DNA of 7,260 nucleotides from an uncultured Eubacterium sp. (GCA_948560485.1 CAOXUF010000051.1:1-7260), one strand, 5' to 3'. Positions 1 to 5,665 are shown, counted from the first letter of the stretch. Numbers and translations: made by a program. Notes: a model not told the origin generated them from the letters alone.

Positions 1-9
1 AAATCAAAT

Positions 10-53
10 TTATTGATTAAATTTTCTTCTTTTTGCTATATAATTATCCCTCC
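10..53 (-). other. Orphan Shine-Dalgarno with ATA codon; decayed or very short gene
   Basis: Reading leftward, GGAGGG (48-53) is followed after 8 nt by ATA (37-39), then GCA AAA AGA AGA AAA TTT AAT CAA and a stop at 10-12. No ATG, GTG or TTG lies at usable distance. A second frame (codons CAA AAA GAA GAA AAT TTA...) stays open to the window edge but has no start. The site may mark a decayed gene that once began with a Met-Ala-Lys-Arg-Arg type N-terminus, a very short peptide, or chance. The sequence to the left of the window is needed to decide. Confidence 0.25.
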
Positions 54-55
54 AT

Positions 56-157
56 TTAAAAAATGATATTAAAATATTTAATAGCCTTGTAATATACATA
101 TAATCCACATAAGTATAAAAACAAAACACACGCAATAATACCAGTTACAATTCTCAT
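56..157 (-). CDS. Small single-pass membrane peptide (33 aa)
   Basis: A 33-residue ORF starts at ATG 157 and stops at 56-58. The ribosome binding site ACGAGG sits 8 nt upstream of the ATG. Residues 4-23 are almost wholly hydrophobic (IVTGIIACVLFLYLCGLYVY), followed by a short basic stretch YKAIKY. This predicts one transmembrane helix with a C-terminal positive tail, probably cytoplasmic by the positive-inside rule. It lies 17 nt after the stop of the P-loop stub and looks like the last clear gene of the leftward run. Small membrane peptides are common in phage early regions, but no family is recognised and no function can be given. Its reality rests on the RBS, tight spacing and coherent hydrophobicity. 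Confidence 0.5.
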   Translation of the reverse strand: MRIVTGIIACVLFLYLCGLYVYYKAIKYFNIIF

Positions 158-174
158 ATAATTTACCTCGTTTA

Positions 175-279
175 TTAGTAGCTCAATGAAATAATCTTTT
201 CAAAGCCATGATGTGTTGCTAATTCATTTTCAATTGTGGACTTCCCTGATCCGGAAGCCCCTAACAAAACAATAATCAT
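175..279 (-). pseudogene. P-loop stub of a guanylate-kinase-like nucleotide kinase (34 codons)
   Basis: The ORF begins at ATG 279 and reads MIIVLLGASGSGKSTIENEL followed by a segment ending EKIISLSY, then two in-frame stops (TAA TAA). Residues 7-14 (GASGSGKS) are a Walker A motif, and the first 32 residues have the beta-strand/P-loop/helix pattern of guanylate kinase and similar (d)NMP kinases, ending where the conserved substrate-binding TTR-P-R segment should begin. Everything after this (about 150 residues in the usual family) is absent, and neither other forward frame restores it. The small membrane gene starts 17 nt on, so a deletion is more likely than a simple frameshift. A GGAGG lies 13 nt upstream of the ATG inside the 3' end of thyX, so the stub may still be translated. 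A neighbouring kinase would fit thyX functionally. A functional micropeptide cannot be excluded. Confidence 0.6.
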
Positions 280-287
280 ATATGTAT

Positions 288-932
288 TTATTCCTCCATT
301 TCAATATCATCAAAAATAATAGGTAATCTTGTCTTTAATTCTTTCAGCAACGGTCTTGTAACCTCCTGCATCTGCGGATGTGCTGCTTTTGCAGTTCTCA
401 ATTTAAAGAAGTTACGCCACTCTCTATAGTTAGCAGTAATTGTAATTTCTGTCTTGGTACTGTTAGGCAATACAGAACGTGCTTCTTGCGGTGTGGCACC
501 ACAGTCATTAATTAAGAATAAATAAGACTGCTCCGCATTATCCATAGCATCTTCCCATTCTTCATATTCTGTTGTTCCTTCTTTAAAGAAAAACGGTTTA
601 ATAAATGTAATGCCATTATCAAACTTATCTTTTGAATAGTTACAGTATCTTGTACTCTCCTGTGCAAACGAAGCAATTCTATGTCTCACCAGTTCATGTG
701 ACACTCCACGATCTACTGTAAACTTTACAGATAAAGACGAATGCTCTATCATTGCCTCATGTCCTCTTTCAATCAGCATTTTCACAAACTTCTTAGCAGA
801 TTCACCATCCTCTGTAATCTTATCTTCTGACTTATAACATATGCGTCCAATCTTCTCAATGTGTTGCAATTCCTTGATTCCACCTTCGGAAATCTCTGTG
901 AAAATTTCATAGCTAGGTTCAATAACTCTCAT
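288..932 (-). CDS. thyX: ThyX, flavin-dependent thymidylate synthase
   Basis: This 214-residue protein is a full-length ThyX, the FAD-dependent enzyme that methylates dUMP to dTMP using methylenetetrahydrofolate as carbon donor and NAD(P)H as reductant. It is a cytosolic homotetramer in known members. The signature RHRxxSxxxxSxRY is at residues 83-96 (RHRIASFAQESTRY). Other conserved segments are GHEAMIEHSSLSVKF (57-71), ARSVLP (151-156) and WRNFFKLR (172-179), which carries the late Arg of the nucleotide site, followed by HPQMQEVTRPLL. The start is ATG 932 with AAAGGAG 10 nt upstream. It follows the HPr-like gene and is followed by a P-loop stub whose RBS lies in its last codons, so the three are probably co-transcribed leftward. 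ThyX in phages supplies dTTP for replication, which fits the ligase and helicase nearby. No key residue appears to be missing. Confidence 0.97.
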   Translation of the reverse strand: MRVIEPSYEIFTEISEGGIKELQHIEKIGRICYKSEDKITEDGESAKKFVKMLIERGHEAMIEHSSLSVKFTVDRGVSHELVRHRIASFAQESTRYCNYSKDKFDNGITFIKPFFFKEGTTEYEEWEDAMDNAEQSYLFLINDCGATPQEARSVLPNSTKTEITITANYREWRNFFKLRTAKAAHPQMQEVTRPLLKELKTRLPIIFDDIEMEE

Positions 933-966
933 ACTTTTTCTTCTCCTTTTGTTTTATGTTTTGTTT

Positions 967-1203
967 TTATACTTCAAATTTCTTCATATCTTCAACAAAC
1001 GATGAAATAACACTTTCGTCTGAACTGATCGCTTGTACTTCAATTACTTTTCCTTGTGCAATAGCAAAAACTCCAATAATTGATTTCGCATCAATTAAAT
1101 TTCGTCCATCATATAAATTAATATCGCACTCATATTTTGAGCAGACATTAATAAAATCAGTAACCATTTCAGGCGTTGACAATTTGATTTTCTTCTTATT
1201 CAC
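967..1203 (-). CDS. HPr/Crh-like protein lacking the phosphorylatable histidine
   Basis: The 78-residue product resembles the HPr fold of the phosphotransferase system: an N-terminal strand, helix TDFINVCSKYECDINL, then a DAKSIIGVFAI segment at residues 38-48 that matches the regulatory Ser46 region (KSIMG) of Firmicute HPr, and a C-terminal helix with the SDE..I..FV pattern. The usual GLHARPA active-site segment is absent and there is no histidine anywhere, so classical PEP-dependent phosphotransfer is not possible. Ser41 would be the Ser46 equivalent. In Bacillus, Crh likewise lacks His15 and acts only through Ser46 with the repressor CcpA; a comparable role here is inference. The start is GTG 1203, with GGAGG five nt upstream. 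It sits between ligA and thyX in one leftward run. Assignment is from motif pattern alone; another small alpha/beta protein is possible. Confidence 0.6.
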   Translation of the reverse strand: MNKKKIKLSTPEMVTDFINVCSKYECDINLYDGRNLIDAKSIIGVFAIAQGKVIEVQAISSDESVISSFVEDMKKFEV

Positions 1204-1270
1204 TTTTACCTCCAGGATTAAAATTTGATTTTATTTGATGTGTTTACGAGTTACATTTATTACTTCTACT

Positions 1271-3220
1271 TTAAGATGTGATCATCTGAACAAATTGGCC
1301 TTCACTTATAATTGGTATTCCTAATTCTTTAGCTTTCTTATTTTTGGACGAATTACTTTTTGTATCATTATTTATAAGGTAATTTGTTTTTGCACTAACT
1401 GATCCTGATACTTTACCTCCCAACTGTTCAATAATATTTACAAGTTCATCACGGTTTTTATAATGATTTAAGCTGCCAGTAATTACAAAACTTTTATTTA
1501 ATAGACTCTCCTCTTTCTGTTCTAACTTTGTCACATTTTTCATATTAAATTCTTTCGATAATTTCATAATTATATTTCTGTTTTCAGATATATACTCATT
1601 TAATGATTTACACATTACTTCACCAAATCCATTAAGTTCAGATGGATAAAATGGCCCATAATTAAAAAACGCATATATATCATCCCACATATTATTTATA
1701 GCTACCTTCTTACAACACAAGGCAATTTCTTTACTTGCCGTTCTGCCAATCAGAGGAATACACAGTCCATAAATGAATCTATCCAATGTAATATTTCTAC
1801 TTTTTTCAATGTTTTCTAATAATTTGTCTACTGATTTCTTACCAAAGCCATCAAGTTTATACATCTCTTCTTTGTGTTCTGATAAGTAATAAATATCTCT
1901 GAATGAGTTAAGCCATCCTAAATCAATAAATTTCTGTAATGTCTGCTCTGATAATCCGTCAATATTGATTGCGTTCTTGCTTACGAAGTGAACAAGTTTT
2001 CCTAATAGTTTCGCCACACAATCAGGATTAATACAATGCAGCGTCTTACTTCCATTTTCATTATGTATTTCTACATCTCCTCCGCAACAAGGACATTTAT
2101 TAGGAAGCTCATATGTATTACTTCTGGTAAGATTATCATGTACTTTAGGAATTACCATATTTGCACGATATACTTGAATTATATCTCCAATACCCAATTG
2201 TAAATCTTCTATATAAGAGATGTTATGCAAAGTGGCTCTGGTCATAATAGTTCCATCAAGATCTACAGGTTCAAATACTGCTACTGGATTTATCAGCCCA
2301 GTTTTAGAAGTATTCCATTCAATGTCCTTTAAAACAGTATCATATAATTCATCTTCCCATTTCAGTGCCATACGACAGCATTCATGATGAGATGTCGATC
2401 CTAAAGATTCAGATAATTTGCGACTGTCTAACTCAAAAATAATCCCGTCTGTTGGATATTGATAAAATTCAGGTTGCAACGCATTGTGTACCTGATCTAC
2501 TGTACTATATAATTTTGTAATTGGAACAATTTCAAAACCCATATTATGCACATTAATTAGTGTTTCAGATTTACTATCATCTTTCATATCTGTTACACAT
2601 TCAAACACTACAAAAGACAAATTTCTCTCCCTAATGATATTTAAATTAAGGTTTCGTAATGTCCCCGCTGCCAGATTTCGTGGATGTGAAAATGGAATAT
2701 CTAAATTTTTATTGATTCTTTTAAATTCATCCCACGAGATCACACATTCGCCACGTAATTCTAAGTTGCTTTTATAAGGAATAGTCATAGGAAGATTTTT
2801 AATAAATTTGCATTGTTCTGTTACATCTTCCCCTTCTATACCATTCCCTCTTGTAATGCCTTGTGTAAACTCGCCATTTTTGTATCTAACCACAACTGTT
2901 AATCCATCAAGTTTGTATGAACCGTAGAATCTATTATTAGTAACAAACTTTTCAATTTCTTTTGTATCTTTTGTTTTATTGGCACTTAACATTGGTTTTG
3001 TATGCTTTACTTTTGTAAAACCATCTAATATATATCCTTGTACTTTTATTGTTGGTGAGCCAGCCAATATGCAATTAGTTTCTCTTTCTAATACTGATAA
3101 TTCATCGTATAAATTATCATATTCTTTATCTGTCATTAATGAACTATCCAATCCATAATAGGCATATGATGCTTTTTGCAGTATCCCCACTAACTCTTTA
3201 ATTCTTCCTATTTTATCCAA
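1271..3220 (-). CDS. ligA: LigA-type NAD+-dependent DNA ligase
   Basis: The 649-residue protein has the whole LigA architecture and seals nicks in DNA through an enzyme-AMP intermediate formed from NAD+. Domain Ia (about 1-60) contains YYGLDSSLMTDKEYDNLYDEL. The adenylation domain has the nucleophile Lys103 in KLDG, TRGNGIEGEDVTE (123-135), ELRGE (154-158), PRNLAAGTLRN (180-190) and Lys287 in ALKWED. The OB domain has TGLINPVAVFEPV and RATLHN. A Cys4 zinc finger uses Cys376, 379, 396 and 401. Helix-hairpin-helix repeats span about 415-545 and a BRCT domain about 574-649. The start is TTG 3220: an in-frame TGA directly precedes it and GGAGG lies 7 nt upstream. The motif IV position that is Lys290 in the E. 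coli enzyme (DGVVIK) is Glu263 (DGIIFE). It follows the preceding gene by 11 nt and so belongs to the leftward operon, likely for element replication. Confidence 0.96.
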   Translation of the reverse strand: MDKIGRIKELVGILQKASYAYYGLDSSLMTDKEYDNLYDELSVLERETNCILAGSPTIKVQGYILDGFTKVKHTKPMLSANKTKDTKEIEKFVTNNRFYGSYKLDGLTVVVRYKNGEFTQGITRGNGIEGEDVTEQCKFIKNLPMTIPYKSNLELRGECVISWDEFKRINKNLDIPFSHPRNLAAGTLRNLNLNIIRERNLSFVVFECVTDMKDDSKSETLINVHNMGFEIVPITKLYSTVDQVHNALQPEFYQYPTDGIIFELDSRKLSESLGSTSHHECCRMALKWEDELYDTVLKDIEWNTSKTGLINPVAVFEPVDLDGTIMTRATLHNISYIEDLQLGIGDIIQVYRANMVIPKVHDNLTRSNTYELPNKCPCCGGDVEIHNENGSKTLHCINPDCVAKLLGKLVHFVSKNAINIDGLSEQTLQKFIDLGWLNSFRDIYYLSEHKEEMYKLDGFGKKSVDKLLENIEKSRNITLDRFIYGLCIPLIGRTASKEIALCCKKVAINNMWDDIYAFFNYGPFYPSELNGFGEVMCKSLNEYISENRNIIMKLSKEFNMKNVTKLEQKEESLLNKSFVITGSLNHYKNRDELVNIIEQLGGKVSGSVSAKTNYLINNDTKSNSSKNKKAKELGIPIISEGQFVQMITS

Positions 3221-3231
3221 TCACATTCCTC

Positions 3232-3495
3232 CTATAACTTTGCTACAAATTCTTTAAATTCTTGTAATTCATCTTTATCAATCAAAATATCAAAGTAACA
3301 ATATTCTTTACCTACAATGATATACCAAATACATTTAATCTTTTCTTTTAATGATATCTTCCCTTTATTTTGCATAAAGTAAAAATTATCACTCACAATC
3401 TGCAAAGACAGATCATTATCTTCATTATCCGCTTTTAGAACGATACCATTTCCACATCCACATTTGCAAAATGTTACATATTCATTTTTCTTCAT
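3232..3495 (-). CDS. Small protein of unknown function with a CxCxC cluster
   Basis: This 87-residue protein has an N-terminal cysteine cluster FCKCGCGNGIVLK (Cys10, Cys12, Cys14) and a second half in which SLKEKIKCIWYIIVGKEYCY (48-67) precedes an acidic-amphipathic C-terminal helix. The layout is typical of small conserved proteins in clostridial phages, but I know no function. The clustered cysteines could bind metal, though no second matched pair is clear (Cys55 and Cys66 are the only others), so this is a guess. The start is ATG 3495, preceded at once by an in-frame TAA; the AAGGA ribosome site is about 11 nt upstream, slightly far. The stop (TAG) lies in the RBS of ligA, which suggests translational coupling to the ligase. 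Confidence 0.8.
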   Translation of the reverse strand: MKKNEYVTFCKCGCGNGIVLKADNEDNDLSLQIVSDNFYFMQNKGKISLKEKIKCIWYIIVGKEYCYFDILIDKDELQEFKEFVAKL

Positions 3496-3537
3496 TTATA
3501 TAATTTTCCTTCTCTTGAAACGCACATTCTATTGTTC

Positions 3538-3858
3538 TTATAGCCCGAACCACACTCTATTATCATCACAGAAATCATAAAATCCTCTCAGATTGAAATT
3601 AAGAATATCTTCTTCCTCATAATAATTATAAGCATCTGTATCTTCTGGACGTGCCAATTTATAATCTTCTATCATACAGTCAATCTCATATGATAAATCA
3701 ATTTTGTCTCTTCCAATCAACTTTAATTTTAAAAATTTTAAGCAAGCAATCATTTGATTATATACAGCAATTACAGTTTCCAAAGTCAAATCGCCTTCAT
3801 CTATTAATTTTCTTAGTTGCTTACCTTCATCTTCTAATTTATATTTCCAATTTCCCAT
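3538..3858 (-). CDS. Acidic phage-type protein of unknown function (106 aa)
   Basis: The protein begins MGNWKYKLEDEGKQLRKLID and is predicted to be mainly alpha-helical and acidic, with helices around residues 8-20, 27-48 and 53-68. It ends in a segment rich in Asp, Tyr and Phe (YNYYEEEDILNF, then FYDFCDDNRVWFGL). The pattern of a short helical bundle with a conserved C-terminal DxCDDxRVW tail is one I associate with hypothetical proteins in Firmicute phages; no function is known to me. There is no signal peptide, membrane segment or metal motif. The start is ATG 3858 with AAGGA nine nt upstream, a good site. It lies 34 nt after the Cys-rich gene and 42 nt before the CxCxC gene. Confidence 0.8.
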   Translation of the reverse strand: MGNWKYKLEDEGKQLRKLIDEGDLTLETVIAVYNQMIACLKFLKLKLIGRDKIDLSYEIDCMIEDYKLARPEDTDAYNYYEEEDILNFNLRGFYDFCDDNRVWFGL

Positions 3859-3892
3859 AATTTACTTTCCTTAAAATTGCGAATTCATTTTT

Positions 3893-4159
3893 TTAATAAG
3901 AAATGTTTTCTTCTATCATATGTCCCATTGGACATATTGAATATTTAACAAAACATTTCTTATTTTCATATTCATTATCTTGCCATTCAATAGGATCTGT
4001 ATATGTGCATACTTTTCTAATTTCTTGTCTTTCTTCTTTCTCCCATGCTTTTTCTTTATAATATTCTTTACACTGTGCACAATATTTGTATCCTTTTTCA
4101 ATCTCTTTAATTGCTTCGTTTATCTGTTTATTTATTTCATCTTTATATTCATTCAACAT
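3893..4159 (-). CDS. Cys-rich probable zinc-binding protein, likely AUU start at 4219
   Basis: Counted from ATG 4159 the product has 88 residues: a charged helix (1-25), a CAQC pair at 27-30, Cys51, Cys69 and a final CPMGH (76-80). Two pairs, CxxC and CxxxH or Cys69/Cys76, could coordinate one zinc; this resembles small zinc-ribbon proteins of phages, but the role is unknown. Coordinates use the only canonical start, yet that ATG has no ribosome site. The frame is open upstream for 20 more codons to ATT at 4219, which has GGAG at 4227-4230 seven nt ahead, after the stop of the preceding gene. The added residues (MIQAIDKIINGSYKVTEKQR) extend the N-terminal helix sensibly. I therefore favour the 108-residue form, with AUU 4216 as the alternative. 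Confidence 0.8.
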   Translation of the reverse strand: MLNEYKDEINKQINEAIKEIEKGYKYCAQCKEYYKEKAWEKEERQEIRKVCTYTDPIEWQDNEYENKKCFVKYSICPMGHMIEENISY

Positions 4160-4226
4160 TCTTTGTTTTTCAGTTACTTTATAACTTCCATTAATTATTT
4201 TGTCTATAGCTTGAATAATATTTCCA

Positions 4227-4230
4227 CTCC
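4227..4230 (-). promoter_or_regulatory. Ribosome binding site pointing to an AUU start at 4219
   Basis: On the minus strand AAAGGAG ends 7 nt before ATT 4219 and 10 nt before a second in-frame ATT at 4216. An in-frame TAA overlaps the 5' end of this site, so the frame cannot begin earlier. No ATG, GTG or TTG follows at suitable distance in this frame; the first ATG is 68 nt away. Confidence 0.55.
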
Positions 4231-4240
4231 TTTAAAAGAC

Positions 4241-4251
4241 TTGATTCATTG
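4241..4251. repeat. 11-bp direct repeat TTGATTCATTG, left copy
   Basis: TTGATTCATTG is identical to 4487-4497. The two copies are in the same orientation and lie just beyond the two ends of the small gene between them; this one overlaps its stop codon. The repeat may be part of a recurring upstream leader motif rather than a mobile-element scar. Confidence 0.6.
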
Positions 4252-4470
4252 AACATTTTCATACCTAATAATTTTATTTTCTTTAATTAACCTATCCATA
4301 TCTCCAATTGCGTCCTTAACAGAATTGAATCGACACGGACAAATGTGTCCTTTTGTTATATTCACAAATGAATATGTAGCATCACATTTATTTTTTATAA
4401 GCAATACCTCTACTGTGTCTTTTGGTCTTGTTACAAGATATTTTAATATTTTAATCCCAATCACCTCCAT
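4246..4470 (-). CDS. Small conserved-looking protein of unknown function, likely AUU start at 4455
   Basis: From ATG 4470 the product has 74 residues; from ATT 4455 it has 69. It has a beta-rich first half (KYLVTRPKDTVEVLLIKN), a central YSFVNITKGHICPCRF segment with three cysteines counting Cys29, and a C-terminal amphipathic helix. The style is that of small phage proteins; no function is known. ATG 4470 is poorly supported because the only strong ribosome site, GGAGG at 4464-4468, overlaps that codon. It lies 8 nt before the in-frame ATT at 4455, giving MKILKYLVTRP as N-terminus. GTG 4464 is too close to be served by it. Direct 11-bp repeats flank the gene. The downstream gene has the same AUU arrangement. 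Confidence 0.75.
   Translation of the reverse strand: MEVIGIKILKYLVTRPKDTVEVLLIKNKCDATYSFVNITKGHICPCRFNSVKDAIGDMDRLIKENKIIRYENVQ
4464..4468 (-). promoter_or_regulatory. Ribosome binding site inside the nominal start, pointing to AUU 4455
   Basis: Minus-strand GGAGG overlaps the last base of ATG 4470 and lies 8 nt from ATT 4455, an ideal spacing. Upstream of ATG 4470 only a weak GGA about 14 nt away is seen. Confidence 0.55.
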
Positions 4471-4475
4471 GAAAG

Positions 4476-4493
4476 CGTTGATTCCGTTGATTC
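4476..4493. repeat. Tandem repeat CGTTGATTC x2
   Basis: Two perfect head-to-tail 9-bp units (4476-4484 and 4485-4493) lie just upstream of the ribosome site of the gene ending at 4246. The second unit overlaps the 11-bp repeat at 4487-4497. It could be slippage or a pair of protein-binding half sites. Confidence 0.6.
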
Positions 4494-4497
4494 ATTG
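4487..4497. repeat. 11-bp direct repeat TTGATTCATTG, right copy
   Basis: Identical and in the same orientation as 4241-4251; it lies in the 52-bp gap upstream of the gene ending at 4246. On the coding strand it reads CAATGAATCAA and belongs to the recurring AATGAA box described in the findings. Confidence 0.6.
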
Positions 4498-4522
4498 GCA
4501 AATTTCCTTTATTTATAAACCT

Positions 4523-4786
4523 TCAATCCGCATCGCTAATTTTAACTATTTCATACTTCCCAAGAATTAAATAATACAAATATTTATCGCACTCATATCC
4601 CCACCATTCAGACCAACCATCATTATATCCCTTGTATACTAATTCAGTATCAAATCTAAATACCTTATCAATCTCTTTACAACCTAAAACTTTTCCGTAT
4701 TCTGTTGGTCTTATTTTAAATTCTTCATTAATTTCCACACCAAGCATATTAGCGATTTGTTGTATATAACTCTTATTTCCTTCCAT
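4523..4786 (-). CDS. Small Trp/Tyr-rich phage-type protein of unknown function
   Basis: The 87-residue product begins MEGNKSYIQQIANMLGVEIN, continues with a FKIRP segment and a middle rich in aromatic residues (WSEWWGYECDKYLYYL), and ends LGKYEIVKISDAD. The opening helix followed by LGVE-x-EEFKI and a closing L-x-GKYEI strand is a pattern I associate with hypothetical proteins in clostridial phages; no activity is known. An ATG two codons earlier (4792) is in frame, but AAAGGA (4794-4799) lies only one base from it and exactly 7 nt from ATG 4786, so 4786 is preferred. Cys70 in this numbering is not part of a metal motif. The upstream gap contains one copy of the 31-bp dispersed repeat. Confidence 0.8.
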   Translation of the reverse strand: MEGNKSYIQQIANMLGVEINEEFKIRPTEYGKVLGCKEIDKVFRFDTELVYKGYNDGWSEWWGYECDKYLYYLILGKYEIVKISDAD

Positions 4787-4807
4787 TTTCATATCCTTTC
4801 TTTGTGT

Positions 4808-4838
4808 ACTTGAAACCTATCTTTCATTGCCTTATTTT
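4808..4838. repeat. 31-bp dispersed repeat, copy A, with TGAAA-N6-TTTCA dyad
   Basis: This copy, in the gap upstream of the gene starting at 4786, aligns to 6061-6091 over its whole length with one mismatch and two offset 2-bp indels. The dyad is TGAAA (4811-4815), six spacer bases, TTTCA (4822-4826). Confidence 0.75.
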
Positions 4839-4840
4839 CA

Positions 4841-5275
4841 TCATCTACCAAAATATAAAAGCCATTTATAGTTGCTTATATTAATAATTTTCTCTTTTAA
4901 CTCTTTGATCTTCTTATTATTCTCTGTATAAATTTCAATTTGTTTCTCTACTAAAGTATCCGCTTTCAATTCTGGATATAAAGATACAAGCGTAATACTG
5001 CTTTCATTTTTTAAATTGCCATATGTATCAGATTCATAATTCATGTACTGCTCTACCAGAATATTCATATCTTCTTCAATATTTTGATTTTCTTCTGTAT
5101 ACATATTTATTTTAGATTCCAAAGTATATCCACTGACAATACTCCAACTTAATACAACAATAGTTATTAAACATACTCCAAATCCAATCGTACAAAAACT
5201 TCCTGCGCTATCCCAATCTTTATTCGCAGCAACAATTAATAAAACCAAAAACACAATAGTTAATAAAATTAACAT
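4841..5275 (-). CDS. Two-helix membrane protein with long charged C-terminal domain
   Basis: The 144-residue protein has two hydrophobic segments, residues 2-16 (LILLTIVFLVLLIVA) and about 27-48, separated by a short polar loop (NKDWDSAG). The remaining 95 residues are soluble and heptad-like, with the stretches YTEENQNIEEDMNILVEQYM and QIEIYTENNKKIKELKEKI around a central SLYPELKADTL segment, and the protein ends in WLLYFGR. By pattern it is a coiled-coil hairpin anchored by a membrane hairpin, a type found among uncharacterised phage early proteins. No enzyme motif is visible. The start is ATG 5275 with AAGGAGG 7 nt upstream. It follows the preceding gene by 12 nt, so both are certainly in one transcript. 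Which side of the membrane the tail faces cannot be fixed; the two-helix hairpin makes a cytoplasmic tail likely if the short N-terminus is inside. Confidence 0.85.
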   Translation of the reverse strand: MLILLTIVFLVLLIVAANKDWDSAGSFCTIGFGVCLITIVVLSWSIVSGYTLESKINMYTEENQNIEEDMNILVEQYMNYESDTYGNLKNESSITLVSLYPELKADTLVEKQIEIYTENNKKIKELKEKIINISNYKWLLYFGR

Positions 5276-5287
5276 GTCTCATCCTCC

Positions 5288-5665
5288 TTATATCGTTTCT
5301 CGAATCAAATCCTTCTTTGTTTCTTCTGCTCTCTTTAAAAACCACTCTACTTTTTCATTTACTAAACTATTAAACAGCTCTACACATTCCTCATATGTGT
5401 CAGCATACATTCTAGAATCAATTTGAACTGCTTTCGATTTCGCAAATTCTGTTTCGCTATTTCTTTTAAATGGTACAAAAAATGATGAATATGATTTTTC
5501 CTCAGCTATCGCATCATAATCCCATGCGTAACCTCTTAACATCCCATATACAGGTTTTGATATTAAGCCCATTGTAATCTTATTATTGTCAAATTTATAA
5601 GCACACGCCCATAGCTTTGCACCTGGTTTGATATTTTCTATTTCTTTATAGTTTCTATAAATCAT
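5288..5665 (-). CDS. First gene of the leftward operon, unknown phage-type protein (125 aa)
   Basis: The protein begins MIYRNYKEIENIKPGAKLWA and appears to be a mixed alpha/beta protein: a beta-rich first part (LWACAYKFDNN, ITMGLISKPVYGML), an aromatic patch (FFVPFKR) and a C-terminal helix (YEECVELFNSLVNEKVEWFL onward). I do not recognise a characterised family; the pattern recurs in hypothetical proteins of Firmicute phages. An in-frame ATG at 5680 lies upstream, but the ribosome site GGAG (5671-5674) overlaps the region after it and sits 5 nt before ATG 5665, so 5665 is preferred. It is the promoter-proximal gene after the divergent control region, and its expression is likely governed by whatever binds there. 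Confidence 0.8.
   Translation of the reverse strand: MIYRNYKEIENIKPGAKLWACAYKFDNNKITMGLISKPVYGMLRGYAWDYDAIAEEKSYSSFFVPFKRNSETEFAKSKAVQIDSRMYADTYEECVELFNSLVNEKVEWFLKRAEETKKDLIRETI

Noticed and set aside
956..1228. Plus-strand ORF of 90 codons opposite the HPr-like gene.
   Set aside because: Shadow of the minus-strand gene; Phe/Ser/Ile-rich translation, no ribosome site.
1204..1270. 67-bp gap between ligA and the HPr-like gene examined for a terminator or promoter.
   Set aside because: No stem with T-run and no convincing -35/-10 pair; it looks like a plain intercistronic gap.
3916..4101. Second minus-strand frame of 61 codons inside the Cys-rich gene.
   Set aside because: Nested out-of-frame ORF, Lys/Asn/Ile only, no ribosome site.
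3980..4252. Plus-strand ORF with a very hydrophobic, Phe-rich product that could be mistaken for a membrane protein.
   Set aside because: Antisense to the Lys/Glu-rich Cys protein; Phe runs are the complement of Lys/Glu codons.
4325..4570. Plus-strand ORF of 81 codons across two minus-strand genes.
   Set aside because: Spans the gap and repeats between two better-supported genes; no ribosome site or pattern.
4797..4829. Twelve-codon minus-strand peptide starting within repeat copy A before the 4786 gene.
   Set aside because: Considered as a leader peptide, but the AAGG is too near its ATG and copy B has a stop after two codons.
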